Position numbers and translations under genes: made by a program. Below the pieces are notes generated by a model. That model saw only the letters and a program-made list of their open reading frames with translations. It had not been told where the DNA came from and searched no databases. 64,000 nt of DNA, from NCBI GenBank assembly GCA_036343175.1, contig JAZASR010000008.1:9346-73345 (forward strand), in the 5' to 3' direction. Below are positions 35,886 through 45,672 of this stretch, piece after piece. Source of the stretch: JAEEJA01 sp036343175. GTDB taxonomy: Bacteria; Bacillota; Clostridia; Lachnospirales; Lachnospiraceae. Position 1 is the stretch's first letter; each line of letters starts with the position of its first letter.

Positions 35886-36454
35886 GATTAATTAAGAAGT
35901 TCATACTGAAGAACTATAACAGTATAATTAAGTCACAGTTTAACTCGGCAGGCAAAAATGTACGCATCGATCTTGGCATGAATCTGCTTAACGGTAAATA
36001 TGTGACAGTAGGTGATGATTGCTATTTTGGTCCCAACTGCAGAATTGAGGCCTGGGACAGCTACAGTGATAGAAAATTTACACCTCAGATAATTTTTGGA
36101 AATGACGTCCGGATCAATTCCAAATGTCATATAGGTTCTATCAATTCAGTAGTAATAGGTGATAATTGTCTCTTTGGCAGCAATGTTATGATCATAGATC
36201 ATTCTCATGGCAGAAATCTTTATGAAGAAATGAATATTCATCCCTCGGAAAGAGAGCTTTTCAGTAAGGGTCCTATAGAAATCGGTCATAATACCTGGTT
36301 GTGCGAGAATGTAGTAGTGCTTCCCGGAGTAAAGATAGGCTGTTGCTGTACTATCGGAGCCAACGCTGTCGTTACCTGCGACATACCAGATTACAGTGTG
36401 GCTGTTGGAAATCCGGCCAGAGTTGTAAAAATAATAAAGCCTTCCAGATCATAA
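35879..36454 (+). CDS. Hexapeptide-repeat O-acetyltransferase
   Basis: 191 residues. Left-handed beta-helix protein with the IMIDHSH-like catalytic His segment (MIIDHSHGRNLYEE) and the C-terminal IGANAVVTCDIPDYSVAVGNPARVV typical of the WcaF/Maa class. It is translationally coupled to the glycosyltransferase before it. Probably acetylates a sugar of the same glycan. Confidence 0.88.
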   Translation: MLGLIKKFILKNYNSIIKSQFNSAGKNVRIDLGMNLLNGKYVTVGDDCYFGPNCRIEAWDSYSDRKFTPQIIFGNDVRINSKCHIGSINSVVIGDNCLFGSNVMIIDHSHGRNLYEEMNIHPSERELFSKGPIEIGHNTWLCENVVVLPGVKIGCCCTIGANAVVTCDIPDYSVAVGNPARVVKIIKPSRS

Positions 36455-36541
36455 AAACATTATTTATCGGATTATAAATCTATCGGATGTATTATAATAT
36501 CTGTAAATTAATATTGAATTTCATTTAATACAGGAGTGCCT

Positions 36542-37570
36542 ATGAATACTGATAATTCCTATCACGACATAAAAAATAATAAATCTGAAATTCCTCCGGT
36601 ATCTGTCCTCCTTTCTGCCTGCAATGGTGAAAAATATCTTAAAGATCAGGTTGATTCTATATTTTCCCAGACATATAAGAATATCATCCTTTATGTTCGC
36701 GATGACGGATCGACAGATGGTACATGGGAACTTCTGAATAAGCTGCAGAAAAAGTACGGCAGTGACCGCATGAATATCATTAAAGGTAAGAATAAAGGCT
36801 TTGGAAAGAGCTTTATGGAGCTTTTAAAGTATGCAGATGAAGGGGATTACTGGGCATTTTCGGATCAGGACGATGTGTGGTTCCCTGAGAAGATCGAAAG
36901 AGGGGTAAAGTGGCTTACCGCTGAGGAAAGCAGGTATGCAGAAAATTCTCAACTTGATGGAACTTTTTATAGCAGAGAACAGAACGGAAACTTATCAAAA
37001 TGCAAGTTTGTTCCTCTTATGTACCACAGTGCCTTCAAAAATGTTGATGAGAGCCTGAATCCACTCAATGATTATCTGCCGCCAAAGTACAGGTATGACT
37101 TCAGAAGATCAATCACCGACTGCCTTCATATGGGCTTTTCAGATATTATTAACAAAGATCTGCGCAGCATGATGCTTGAGGGTGATCCAAAGATCCTGAC
37201 TACTCATGACCATTGGGCCGAAATGCTTGTAATGGAGTTCGGAAAAGTCTACTTCGACCCACATATCAGTTGTCTGCACCGAAGACTGAATTCAAGTATT
37301 TCAGGTTTATCAATGAAGAACAGAATCAGGTGGCTTATAGGTGCAATGAAAGGCGATTATGACTTTAAATCCTGTGTACATGAGTTCAAGATTCATTTCT
37401 ATGATAAGATGAAGCAGGAAGACCGTAAATTCATATGGATGTTCTCAATAAAGAGAGGTCATTATAATATTGCTAAGCAGTTTGCGAAGGCTTTCTATCC
37501 TAAAAGGTGGAGACCTTCATTGTCTTCTGAGCTTGTAATGCGTACTTTGATGCTGATAGGTAAGATATGA
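36542..37570 (+). CDS. Family 2 glycosyltransferase, rhamnosyltransferase-like
   Basis: 342 residues from ATG 36542, 5 nt after AGGAG; GTG at 36536 overlaps the ribosome site. VSVLLSACNGEKYLKDQVDSI and LYVRDDGSTDGTWE form the GT2 nucleotide site, and FSDQDDVWFPEKIE is the DxD region common in rhamnosyltransferases of the RfbN type. It is the last gene of the 17-37.6 kb run; a new promoter follows. Confidence 0.82.
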   Translation: MNTDNSYHDIKNNKSEIPPVSVLLSACNGEKYLKDQVDSIFSQTYKNIILYVRDDGSTDGTWELLNKLQKKYGSDRMNIIKGKNKGFGKSFMELLKYADEGDYWAFSDQDDVWFPEKIERGVKWLTAEESRYAENSQLDGTFYSREQNGNLSKCKFVPLMYHSAFKNVDESLNPLNDYLPPKYRYDFRRSITDCLHMGFSDIINKDLRSMMLEGDPKILTTHDHWAEMLVMEFGKVYFDPHISCLHRRLNSSISGLSMKNRIRWLIGAMKGDYDFKSCVHEFKIHFYDKMKQEDRKFIWMFSIKRGHYNIAKQFAKAFYPKRWRPSLSSELVMRTLMLIGKI

Positions 37571-37662
37571 CTGAAAAAACTTTAGTATTAGTTCTTTATT
37601 CAATATGGTATATAAATGCATGCTGAATATCTTTAAATTTTCCTTTACAATTCAATAATAGT

Positions 37663-37691
37663 TTGAACACCGCGCTGTTTTATGCTATTAT
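37663..37691 (+). promoter_or_regulatory. Promoter of manC
   Basis: TTGAAC (37663-37668), a 17-bp spacer and TATTAT (37686-37691), about 80 bp before the manC start. It marks a transcriptional break after the glycan cluster. Confidence 0.65.
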
Positions 37692-37769
37692 AAATGAGTT
37701 AAAGACCTGCCTCTTTATATGCGCAGGTCCGGGAGTTTACAAAATATATTACTTATGAGGAGTGAAATC

Positions 37770-39089
37770 ATGAACGTTATTTTACTTTCAGGCGGTTCAG
37801 GAAAGAGACTGTGGCCGCTGTCAAACGATGTCAGATCAAAGCAGTTCATTAAGATGTTTAAGGACGAAGAGGGCGAATACGAGTCCATGGTCCAGAGGGT
37901 CTACAGACAGATAACTACTACAGTGAGGGATGCGCATGTCACTGTAGCTACATCTCTTACACAGATGTCTTCACTTCATAATCAGATAGGTGATGACGTG
38001 GATGTATCCGTGGAGCCATTGAGGAAAGATACTTTCCCTGCTATTGCTCTTGCGGCAGCTTATCTTCACGACAAGAAGAAGGTCGGAGAGGATGAGCCTG
38101 TTATCGTGGTTCCTGTCGATACCTTCGTTGAAGATGCTTATTATAAGACACTTGAGGAACTTGCAGACCTCGTAAATAAGGATAATTCCAATATTACTCT
38201 TATCGGCATCGAGCCGACATATGCTACTAATAAGTACGGCTATATCATTCCTGATGCCAAGGATAAGGTTTCCAAGGTAAAGGAATTCAAGGAGAAGCCG
38301 GAGCGCGCAAAGGCTGAGGAGTACTTGAAGTCAGGTGCCCTCTGGAACTCAGGCATCTTCGCATTTAAAATGTCATATATCCTTGATAAATGTCATTCAC
38401 TTATCAATTTCACTGATTATGAGGATCTTTACGGAAAGTTTGCTGAGCTCGATCCTATAAGCTTCGATTATGCCGTGCTCGAGAAGGAGTCCAATATTTC
38501 GGTCCTCCGCTATTCAGGCGACTGGAAGGATGTAGGAACCTGGAATACCATGTCAGAGGTAATGTCCGATAAGGTCATCGGCAAGGCTGAGCTCGATGAG
38601 GAGACCGAGAATACCAATGTTTATAATGAACTTGGTATCCCGATCCTCGTTATGGGCGTAAAGAACATGGTAGTTGCAGCATCCGGCGACGGTATCCTTG
38701 TAACTGACAAGGAGCGTTCACGTTCCATGAAGCCATATGTTGAGAAGATCTCCTCAGGCATAAGCATTGCTGAGAAGAGCTGGGGCACATACAAGGTCAT
38801 CGATGCAGGCAACGGCTATCTTACCATCAAGGCTAACTTAAAGGCAGGCTCTCATATGTCATACCAGTCTCATGAGTTCAGAGACGAGTCCTGGACAGTC
38901 CTTAACGGTATCGGCAGGGCTATTGTAGACGGCGAGGCACAGCTCGTGCGTCCAGGCGACGTCATAGTAATGCCGTCCGGCACTAAGCACACTATCATCG
39001 CTGAGTCGGAGATGACTCTCCTTGAGACCCAGATCGGCGCCATCAACAAGAAGGATAAGCAGAAGTATGATTTTCCTGAGGATGTGTGA
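37770..39089 (+). CDS. manC: Mannose-1-phosphate guanylyltransferase
   Basis: 439 residues from ATG 37770, preceded by GAGGAGTGAAATC; the in-frame start at 37719 has no site. LLSGGSGKRLWPLSNDVRSKQF is the pyrophosphorylase signature; the C-terminal part (IVDGEAQLVRPGDVIVMPSGTKH) is a cupin as in bifunctional type II PMI/GMP enzymes. It makes GDP-mannose for glycan synthesis. Slightly shorter than enterobacterial ManC, so whether the isomerase activity is present is unclear. It is flanked by its own promoter and terminator. Confidence 0.9.
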   Translation: MNVILLSGGSGKRLWPLSNDVRSKQFIKMFKDEEGEYESMVQRVYRQITTTVRDAHVTVATSLTQMSSLHNQIGDDVDVSVEPLRKDTFPAIALAAAYLHDKKKVGEDEPVIVVPVDTFVEDAYYKTLEELADLVNKDNSNITLIGIEPTYATNKYGYIIPDAKDKVSKVKEFKEKPERAKAEEYLKSGALWNSGIFAFKMSYILDKCHSLINFTDYEDLYGKFAELDPISFDYAVLEKESNISVLRYSGDWKDVGTWNTMSEVMSDKVIGKAELDEETENTNVYNELGIPILVMGVKNMVVAASGDGILVTDKERSRSMKPYVEKISSGISIAEKSWGTYKVIDAGNGYLTIKANLKAGSHMSYQSHEFRDESWTVLNGIGRAIVDGEAQLVRPGDVIVMPSGTKHTIIAESEMTLLETQIGAINKKDKQKYDFPEDV

Positions 39090-39123
39090 TGGGACAATTT
39101 CCCTAAAGTAAATAAAAGCTTAT

Positions 39124-39163
39124 AAAGCCGTTGATATGAGACTTCATGTCAGCGGCTTTTTTA
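39124..39163 (+). terminator. Rho-independent terminator after manC
   Basis: AAAGCCGTTGATATGA pairs with TCATGTCAGCGGCTTT (two G-T wobbles), followed by TTTT. Strong intrinsic terminator. Confidence 0.92.
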
Positions 39164-39332
39164 TGTCTATTTAAGGATTTTGCTATTTTCATTGTAAGCT
39201 GATTCGTGTTAGAATATAAATAAGAGTGAAGATCTTATATCTGAATATATTGGCTGTATTTATTTCTGATCGGCACCTGTAATAATATAATCTATATTTT
39301 TTACAGCTGTCAGAATAATATTATAGGATGTC

Positions 39333-40031
39333 TTGAAAGGTATGAAGAAGTTAATTATCATTCCGGCTTATAATGAGTCCGGAAATATTGAGAGGACGGT
39401 CGCAGACATCAAAGAGCATGCGTCCGGCTTTGACTATGTGGTCGTGAACGACTGTTCCAGGGATGAAACGCTGGATGTACTCAGGAAGAACCGCATGAGC
39501 TATCTGAATCTTCCTGTCAACTTAGGCATTGGAGGAGCAGTCCAGGCAGGCTACAGGTATGCTTATTATCACGGATATGATCTGGCAGTTCAGTTCGACG
39601 GAGACGGCCAGCACAGTGCAGCCTACCTGCAGAAGATGGCTGATACCCTTATTGAAGGGGATTATGATATGGTCATAGGGTCGAGATTCATAGATCACAG
39701 CGGTTTTCAGTCGAGCTTCATGAGAAGAGTAGGCATTAAGTATTTCACAGGTCTTATAAAGCTTCTGACCGGGAGTACGATCACTGATCCGACCTCCGGC
39801 ATGCGGATGATAGGCAGGAAGCTCATGAAGGATTTTACAGATGAATATCCAAAGGATTATCCGGAGCCTGAGAGCGTGGTTACTGCTCTTGTTCGTAAAT
39901 ATAAGGTATGTGAGGTTCCGGTCGAGATGAATGAACGTATATCAGGCAAGTCTTCGATATCGCCGGTGAAGAGTGTTTATTATATGATAAAGGTCACTGT
40001 GGCTGTAGTTATAGCAAGGCTCAACCGGTGA
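39333..40031 (+). CDS. Polyprenyl-phosphate glycosyltransferase-like GT2
   Basis: 232 residues from TTG 39333 (AGGA a few bases upstream) or 229 from ATG 39342. KKLIIIPAYNESGNIERTV and DYVVVNDCSRDETLDVL are the dolichyl-phosphate mannose synthase-like GT2 core, with VQFDGDGQH as the metal site. It lacks C-terminal membrane segments. These enzymes charge a lipid phosphate with a sugar. It forms the common pair with the DUF2304 gene downstream. Confidence 0.88.
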   Translation: MKGMKKLIIIPAYNESGNIERTVADIKEHASGFDYVVVNDCSRDETLDVLRKNRMSYLNLPVNLGIGGAVQAGYRYAYYHGYDLAVQFDGDGQHSAAYLQKMADTLIEGDYDMVIGSRFIDHSGFQSSFMRRVGIKYFTGLIKLLTGSTITDPTSGMRMIGRKLMKDFTDEYPKDYPEPESVVTALVRKYKVCEVPVEMNERISGKSSISPVKSVYYMIKVTVAVVIARLNR

Positions 40032-40169
40032 TCCTTTACACTAAGCGTATTCTTTTGCTTAAGCAGCAGTTCCTTTCAGGAGGCTTTAAGCAGCCGCCTT
40101 TTCTTTCAGCGGATATACTTCAGTATAAGCTAAGAGATATACTTATAGCTATTAATAAGGGGATCGATC

Positions 40170-40556
40170 ATGTCATTAAGATTGCAGATTTTTTTGATAA
40201 TAGTACTGTTATTGGTGGCAGTCTATATTATGAGGCTTCTTTCCAACAGGCGCCTGAGCTTTAAGATAGGTCTGCTTTGGATATTTGTTGATGTTATATT
40301 GCTTTTATTTTCTATATTTCCATCATGGCTCAACTGTGTCTCGCACTTTTTCGGTATAGCAAGTCCGGTGAACATGCTCTTTTTCTTCGGATTTATATTT
40401 GCGATCGTACTTATATTTTCTCTTTCAATGGAGGTCACAAAGCTCTCTGACAGGGTAAAGAAGCTTTCCCAGGAGCTCGCAATACTCAGAAAAGATGCGC
40501 TTGATCCGGAAAACAGGTCCTTGAAAGAAAAGGATATCAGGGACGATGGTGTTTAA
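40170..40556 (+). CDS. DUF2304 membrane protein
   Basis: 128 residues; start after AAGGGGATCGATC. Three membrane segments (LQIFLIIVLLLVAVYIM, IGLLWIFVDVILLLFSIF, MLFFFGFIFAIVLIFSL) are followed by a short coiled-coil tail. DUF2304 proteins usually sit beside dolichyl-phosphate-type GT2 genes, as here, and may act as membrane partner. The 138 bp before it contain only a weak overlapping ORF. Confidence 0.88.
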   Translation: MSLRLQIFLIIVLLLVAVYIMRLLSNRRLSFKIGLLWIFVDVILLLFSIFPSWLNCVSHFFGIASPVNMLFFFGFIFAIVLIFSLSMEVTKLSDRVKKLSQELAILRKDALDPENRSLKEKDIRDDGV

Positions 40557-40640
40557 AAGGAAAACAGGCAGCCACTGATAAAGAAGCTTAAGCCTGTTAA
40601 AATTATCTATATAAAATCTACTCGAAAGAAGGTAGACCCT

Positions 40641-42302
40641 ATGTTCGATAAGAACAGAAAACAGTTAGTAAGAGTCATAGGTCATAAGAATCCCGATACA
40701 GATTCTATATGCTCAGCCATAGCTTTAGCATATCTTAAGAATCACACAGACAGTGTTCCTTATGAGGCCCGCCGTGCAGGCGAAATAAGCCGTGAGACTG
40801 CCTTTGTACTTTCGCATTTTGGCTTTTCATGGCCGAGACTTTCAGAAAACGTAAGCCCTACTCTTTATAATGTTGATATTCGTATTGAGGATCCTGTCAC
40901 TGAAGATATTTCCTTAAGGAAAGCATGGAAATTCATGGAAAAAGAGAGTATTGATACCCTCTGTGTTACCAATGAAGAAGACCATATCCGCGGTATCATA
41001 ACTATCAAGGATATTGCCAGGGCTAATCTTAATATTTTTGATTCTTCCATACTCTCTGCATCACATACGTCAATTGAGAATATTGTTGAGACACTGGAAG
41101 GAACCCTGCTTCTTGGAGATCCTGAGGAGAAGCTGATCGCCGGAAACATCGTGGTCGGCTCATCGCCGGAATCCATGAAGCGTGACCTGAAGAAGGGCGA
41201 TATCGTAATACTTACCAATAATCTTGAAGATGAGATATATGCTATAGAAGCAGGCGCTTCTGTGATCATTGTCTGCATGGAAGACGATGAAGGAAAGCCT
41301 GATATACTCGTAAAGTATGGCCGTGAGAATGATATTACTGTCATTCAGACACCACTCGATACTTATGCTGCAGTAAGACTTATATGTATGGCTGCTCCTG
41401 TTTCATACTTTATGTCAAAGAATACAATGGCCTTTCACATCAATACTCCTGTTGAGGACGTCAAAGCTACTATGGCAAAAGTGCGTTATAAGTATTTCCC
41501 GGTGCTTGACGCAGAAGATATGTATATAGGTATGGTCAGCCGAAGAAATATTCTTAATGTACATAAGAAGAAGGTCATTCTGGTAGATCATAATGAAAGG
41601 TCTCAGGCGGTAGATGGACTTGAAGATGCTGAGATCCTTGCTGTTATTGATCATCACAGGATCGGTACACTCGAAACCGGCGGTCCTGTCTATTTCCGCA
41701 ATGAGCCTGTTGGCTGTACTGCAACTATCATATACAGAATGTTTTTGGAAAACAGTGTTGATGTACCGGAGGATATAGCAGGACTTCTGCTATCAGCAAT
41801 ACTTTCTGATACACTTATATTCCATTCGCCTACATGTACTAAGCAGGATATAGATACTGCCAGCTCTCTGGCTCGAATATGCGAAGAGAATATACAGGAT
41901 TACGGCAGGCAGATGTTTGAGGCAGGTGAGAACCTTACAGGCAGGACTGGCGAAGATCTTATGAATACAGATTGTAAGGAATTCAACTTAGGCGAATTTT
42001 CTATCTGTGTTGCTCAGGGCTTCTTCATGTCTAAGAAGGCTTATGATGAGGCAAAAGTACTTATAAAGGATTATATGAATACTACAACCGGTCGTGATGG
42101 AGTGAATATGCAGTTCTTCATGCTGACAAGCATAGAGACTCAGGGAACCCTTCTATTATTTGAAGGAAACGGAGCTGACAGAATAGTAGCAGATGCTTTC
42201 AATGTAGAGGTAAATGACCACGAAGCCATACTTCCGGGAGTAGTCAGCCGTAAGAAGCAGTTGATACCGCCGCTCAGAGATAAGATAATCAGTGGAAATT
42301 AA
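40641..42302 (+). CDS. Manganese-dependent inorganic pyrophosphatase with CBS-DRTGG insert
   Basis: 553 residues, much longer than a plain family II enzyme (about 310). The DHH core is split: VIGHKNPDTDSICSAIALA at the start and VDHNERSQAVDGLEDAEILAVIDHHRIG after about residue 315. Between lie a CBS half, a DRTGG-like domain and a second CBS half, as in the adenine-nucleotide regulated CBS-pyrophosphatases of Clostridia. It would pull sugar-nucleotide synthesis forward by removing pyrophosphate. The start follows AAGAAGGTAGACCCT. Confidence 0.92.
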   Translation: MFDKNRKQLVRVIGHKNPDTDSICSAIALAYLKNHTDSVPYEARRAGEISRETAFVLSHFGFSWPRLSENVSPTLYNVDIRIEDPVTEDISLRKAWKFMEKESIDTLCVTNEEDHIRGIITIKDIARANLNIFDSSILSASHTSIENIVETLEGTLLLGDPEEKLIAGNIVVGSSPESMKRDLKKGDIVILTNNLEDEIYAIEAGASVIIVCMEDDEGKPDILVKYGRENDITVIQTPLDTYAAVRLICMAAPVSYFMSKNTMAFHINTPVEDVKATMAKVRYKYFPVLDAEDMYIGMVSRRNILNVHKKKVILVDHNERSQAVDGLEDAEILAVIDHHRIGTLETGGPVYFRNEPVGCTATIIYRMFLENSVDVPEDIAGLLLSAILSDTLIFHSPTCTKQDIDTASSLARICEENIQDYGRQMFEAGENLTGRTGEDLMNTDCKEFNLGEFSICVAQGFFMSKKAYDEAKVLIKDYMNTTTGRDGVNMQFFMLTSIETQGTLLLFEGNGADRIVADAFNVEVNDHEAILPGVVSRKKQLIPPLRDKIISGN

Positions 42303-42362
42303 AAAATGCCATCAGCTTCAAGCAGGTCTATGCCCTAAGTTTTAATAAGGAGATAAAAATAT

Positions 42363-43583
42363 ATGTCTGACTCTGTGAGTTTATATAAGATCGATATGAT
42401 TTCAATAATCATACCTGTTTATAACGGGGCAAAAGTCTTAAAAAGGTCTGTGGGTTCGGTATACAGACAGACTTATGAAAATATCGAGTTGATACTTATA
42501 AATGACGGGTCGACTGATGAGAGCCTGCAGGTCTTGGAGAAGCTTGCCGGGAAAGCACCGGAAAACGTTCATGTGGTAATCCTTGATCAGAAGAACCATG
42601 GCATCTGTATTGCCCGCAATCACGGTATCGACCATGCACATGGAAAATATATTATGTTCATGGATCAGGACGACCGCATGCATCCTGACTGCATTGAAAG
42701 ACTTGTTTGTGCTTCAAAGCCTGAGCCTATGGATACTGCTTGTCAATGCCGGGATATTAAAGAAGACAGGACAGCTTCAACAAACGAGACCATTGGCGAT
42801 TCCGCATATGCAAATGCGGAAGACAAGCAGGATATAAGATATGCTGACATGGTCATTGGCGGTTTTGACCTTAAAGACGTAACTACCGGGAAGATCAAAG
42901 AACGCTGGACATTAGATCCCGATCATTATTTTGATATGTTCAGGATCACAGCTCCGTGGGGAAGACTGTTCAGGAAATCCATCATTGATAAATACAATCT
43001 CCGCTTTATGGTCACAAAGATCAGCGAGGATCTTTACTTTAATTACGTATATTTAAGTTATTGCAGGAATGTTATGGTACTGCCGTACCGGGGATATGTC
43101 TGGTACGTAAGTCCTGCCTCTGAGTCTCATGCCAATATGAGCCGGTACAGCGAAGACCGTGATGTGCTGAAGGTGCTGGATAAGATGCTTGCGGATATGG
43201 ATCATCCTTCTGAAGGTGCATGCAGGATCTTTAGGTCAGCTGCTGATATTCACATGAACAAATCTGATGATATTTCAAGTAATAAGGACTATATAGGCTC
43301 AGTGAAAAGAGAATACATCGACTATGCTGTTATAAAACATGTTGTCTGGTATCTCTTTTTTACCGCCAGAAGTCTTGACGCTGATGCATTGAAGATAAAT
43401 TATAACCGCTGCATAAATTGGCTTTTAGCAAATGCCGCCAATGTTTATGACAATCCGCTGATTAGGAAAGTTAATGAGCCTGCCGGGGAAAATCCAAAAA
43501 TAAAACTGATAATTAAATTTTCAGTATTACTGATAAGGATGAAGGTTTTCGAAAAGCTACTTCAGGTTTATAGAGTACTATAA
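42363..43583 (+). CDS. Family 2 glycosyltransferase
   Basis: 406 residues; ATG after AAGGAGATAAAAATAT. ISIIIPVYNGAKVLKRSVGSV and LILINDGSTDESLQVL form the GT2 core, with FMDQDDRMHPDCIE as the DxD region. A roughly 40-residue polar insert (about 120-160) precedes the acceptor part. No membrane anchor. Donor unknown. It is followed 23 bp later by an acyltransferase gene. Confidence 0.85.
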   Translation: MSDSVSLYKIDMISIIIPVYNGAKVLKRSVGSVYRQTYENIELILINDGSTDESLQVLEKLAGKAPENVHVVILDQKNHGICIARNHGIDHAHGKYIMFMDQDDRMHPDCIERLVCASKPEPMDTACQCRDIKEDRTASTNETIGDSAYANAEDKQDIRYADMVIGGFDLKDVTTGKIKERWTLDPDHYFDMFRITAPWGRLFRKSIIDKYNLRFMVTKISEDLYFNYVYLSYCRNVMVLPYRGYVWYVSPASESHANMSRYSEDRDVLKVLDKMLADMDHPSEGACRIFRSAADIHMNKSDDISSNKDYIGSVKREYIDYAVIKHVVWYLFFTARSLDADALKINYNRCINWLLANAANVYDNPLIRKVNEPAGENPKIKLIIKFSVLLIRMKVFEKLLQVYRVL

Positions 43584-43606
43584 TTACAAATAATAAGAGG
43601 TCATTT

Positions 43607-44653
43607 ATGATAAAAGGTTCATATCTTTCTGATAAACTGGAATTCCGCAGCAATAACATTACCATGATGCGCTTTATTGCAGCAGTCTGTGTCATAGCCT
43701 GTCACGCTTACTATATTACCAGAAATGAAATCGATCCTGTGAGCAGATTGAATAATGGTCAGTGCAATCTTGGCGGACTTGCAGTCATAGTTTTTTTCTT
43801 CCTTAGCGGTCTATATGTCACTAAATCTCTTGAACGCGATAATAATCTTAAAAAATTTTTCTGGAAGAGAGTAAGAAGGATCTTTCCTCAGGTATGGATA
43901 ATTTATCTGTTTTTTATATTTGTATTGGGTCCTGTTCTTACCAATCTGAGCATACCTGATTATTTTTCCAATAAGGGTACCTGGCTCTTTATGCTTAATT
44001 TTTTATTGATACCGGTTCATAATCTACCTGGAGTATTTATAAATGCACCATACCAGACTGTCAATGGATCATTCTGGACTATGCCTGTCGAGTTTGTATG
44101 TTATATTGGGCTTATGATCATGTTCTTATCTGGCTCTCTGATAATTAAAAAGTTCAGTTACTTTAAGAGAACTTATATAGATATTGCTGCATTTGTATTC
44201 TTAGCTGCAGTAACTGTTGTCTTTACCACAAATAGTGCATTAGTCTCTATAGGCTTAATAGTCAGGCCGGTTTCTGCTTTTTTTCTAGGGGTTCTTTTCT
44301 ATGACTTCAGAGATCATATCAAACTTTCACCTGTCTTAGGTCTTATATTTCTTATGGTCTGGCTTGCACTATCCAAGACATTTTTATTTGGTCTTGGCAT
44401 CATATTTCTTTTTCCGTACGGATTTTTATCAATAGCATTGGGAATGCCGCAAATAAAAAATCTTGCATATGTATTTAATTGTTCTTATGAAATGTATCTT
44501 CTTGGATGGCCAATACAGCAGGTTATCCTGCATTATATTGATGGTATCAGCCCTGTATGGAACTTTATTCTGACACTGCCCTTTGATATTGCAGGCGGAT
44601 ATCTGGTCTTTAGATTGACTGAATGGCTGTTAAGCAAATTGAAAAATTCTTAG
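43607..44653 (+). CDS. Acyltransferase family 3 membrane protein (third copy)
   Basis: 348 residues, start after AAGAGGTCATTT. NITMMRFIAAVCVIACHAYY contains the family His, and GGLAVIVFFFLSGLYVTKSL follows. About ten membrane segments. Probably O-acylates the exported glycan. It ends just before a new promoter. Confidence 0.88.
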   Translation: MIKGSYLSDKLEFRSNNITMMRFIAAVCVIACHAYYITRNEIDPVSRLNNGQCNLGGLAVIVFFFLSGLYVTKSLERDNNLKKFFWKRVRRIFPQVWIIYLFFIFVLGPVLTNLSIPDYFSNKGTWLFMLNFLLIPVHNLPGVFINAPYQTVNGSFWTMPVEFVCYIGLMIMFLSGSLIIKKFSYFKRTYIDIAAFVFLAAVTVVFTTNSALVSIGLIVRPVSAFFLGVLFYDFRDHIKLSPVLGLIFLMVWLALSKTFLFGLGIIFLFPYGFLSIALGMPQIKNLAYVFNCSYEMYLLGWPIQQVILHYIDGISPVWNFILTLPFDIAGGYLVFRLTEWLLSKLKNS

Positions 44654-44657
44654 GTTA

Positions 44658-44687
44658 TTGTACTTTTACAATATTTTATCTTATAAT
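44658..44687 (+). promoter_or_regulatory. Probable promoter of the 44.8-46.5 kb gene pair
   Basis: TTGTAC (44658-44663), an 18-bp spacer and TATAAT (44682-44687), 143 bp before the SDR start at 44830. Confidence 0.55.
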
Positions 44688-44829
44688 GATCTAGCATGAT
44701 GTTCAAATAAATGAAATCACTTTTAAAGTCTGGTTATGTCAGGAATCTTTATTTATATGATGTGTGCGGCAAAAGTTTTTTGGTACTTACGTCATATATA
44801 TTCATTATATGAAAAGAGGGTAAGAATCT

Positions 44830-45672
44830 ATGAGAGTTCTTGTAACAGGGGCTGCCGGCTATATAGGCAGACATGTTGTTAAGGCATTTTTAAATGAGGG
44901 ACATGAGGTTATAGCTTCAGATTTTCAGTTCAAGGGTGTCGATGAAAGGGCAAAGTTCATCGAAGTACCTATTTTTTCTGGCAGGGATGACATCTTTGAA
45001 AAGCTTGGTAAACCAGATGTGCTGGTGCACCTTGCATGGAGAGATGGATTCATACATAACTCTGCTGCCCATATGCTGGACCTTTCATCACATGTAAAGT
45101 TCCTCGAGAATATGATCGATGGCGGCCTTAAGTATCTTACCGTCATGGGTACCATGCATGAAGTCGGATATTGGGAAGGACCTATAGAGGCAGATACTCC
45201 ATGTAATCCTATGTCTATGTATGGAATTGCCAAGAATGCCCTCCGTCAGACACTTCTGCTTTACTGCAAAGATAAGGATGTAAATCTTCACTGGCTCAGA
45301 GCCTATTATATCTATGGCGATGACATTCATGGAAGCTCCATATTTGCCAAGCTATGTCAGGCTGAAGAAGATGGAAAGGCGGAGTTCCCGTTTACAAGCG
45401 GTAAGAACAGGTACGACTTCATACACATAGATGAGCTGGCTCGTCAAATTACAGCTGCCAGCGTTCAGAATAAGATAAATGGCGTTATTAACGTATGTAA
45501 AGGCCAGACAATGACACTTGCAGAGAAGGTCGAGTCTTATATTAAAGATCACAATTTTAAAATTCATTTAAAGTACGGTGCATATCCTGACCGCCCATAT
45601 GATTCACCGGGCGAATGGGGAGATGCTGAGCTTATAAAAAAGATAATGGAGGATCACGATGCAGTACAATAA
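44830..45672 (+). CDS. NAD-dependent sugar epimerase/dehydratase family protein
   Basis: 280 residues. The N-terminus VLVTGAAGYIGRHVVKAFLNEGHE is a Rossmann NAD(P) site; MYGIAK is the YxxxK pair, preceded by the TVMGTMHEVGYW segment. Most like short extended-SDR sugar nucleotide enzymes; substrate not identifiable. The end overlaps the next start by 14 bp, so it probably supplies or modifies the sugar used by the next glycosyltransferase. Confidence 0.8.
   Translation: MRVLVTGAAGYIGRHVVKAFLNEGHEVIASDFQFKGVDERAKFIEVPIFSGRDDIFEKLGKPDVLVHLAWRDGFIHNSAAHMLDLSSHVKFLENMIDGGLKYLTVMGTMHEVGYWEGPIEADTPCNPMSMYGIAKNALRQTLLLYCKDKDVNLHWLRAYYIYGDDIHGSSIFAKLCQAEEDGKAEFPFTSGKNRYDFIHIDELARQITAASVQNKINGVINVCKGQTMTLAEKVESYIKDHNFKIHLKYGAYPDRPYDSPGEWGDAELIKKIMEDHDAVQ

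Noticed and set aside
40028..40264. 78-residue ORF between the GT2 and DUF2304 genes
   Set aside because: It overlaps the DUF2304 start out of frame and shows no domain or ribosome site of its own; the GT2/DUF2304 pair explains the region.
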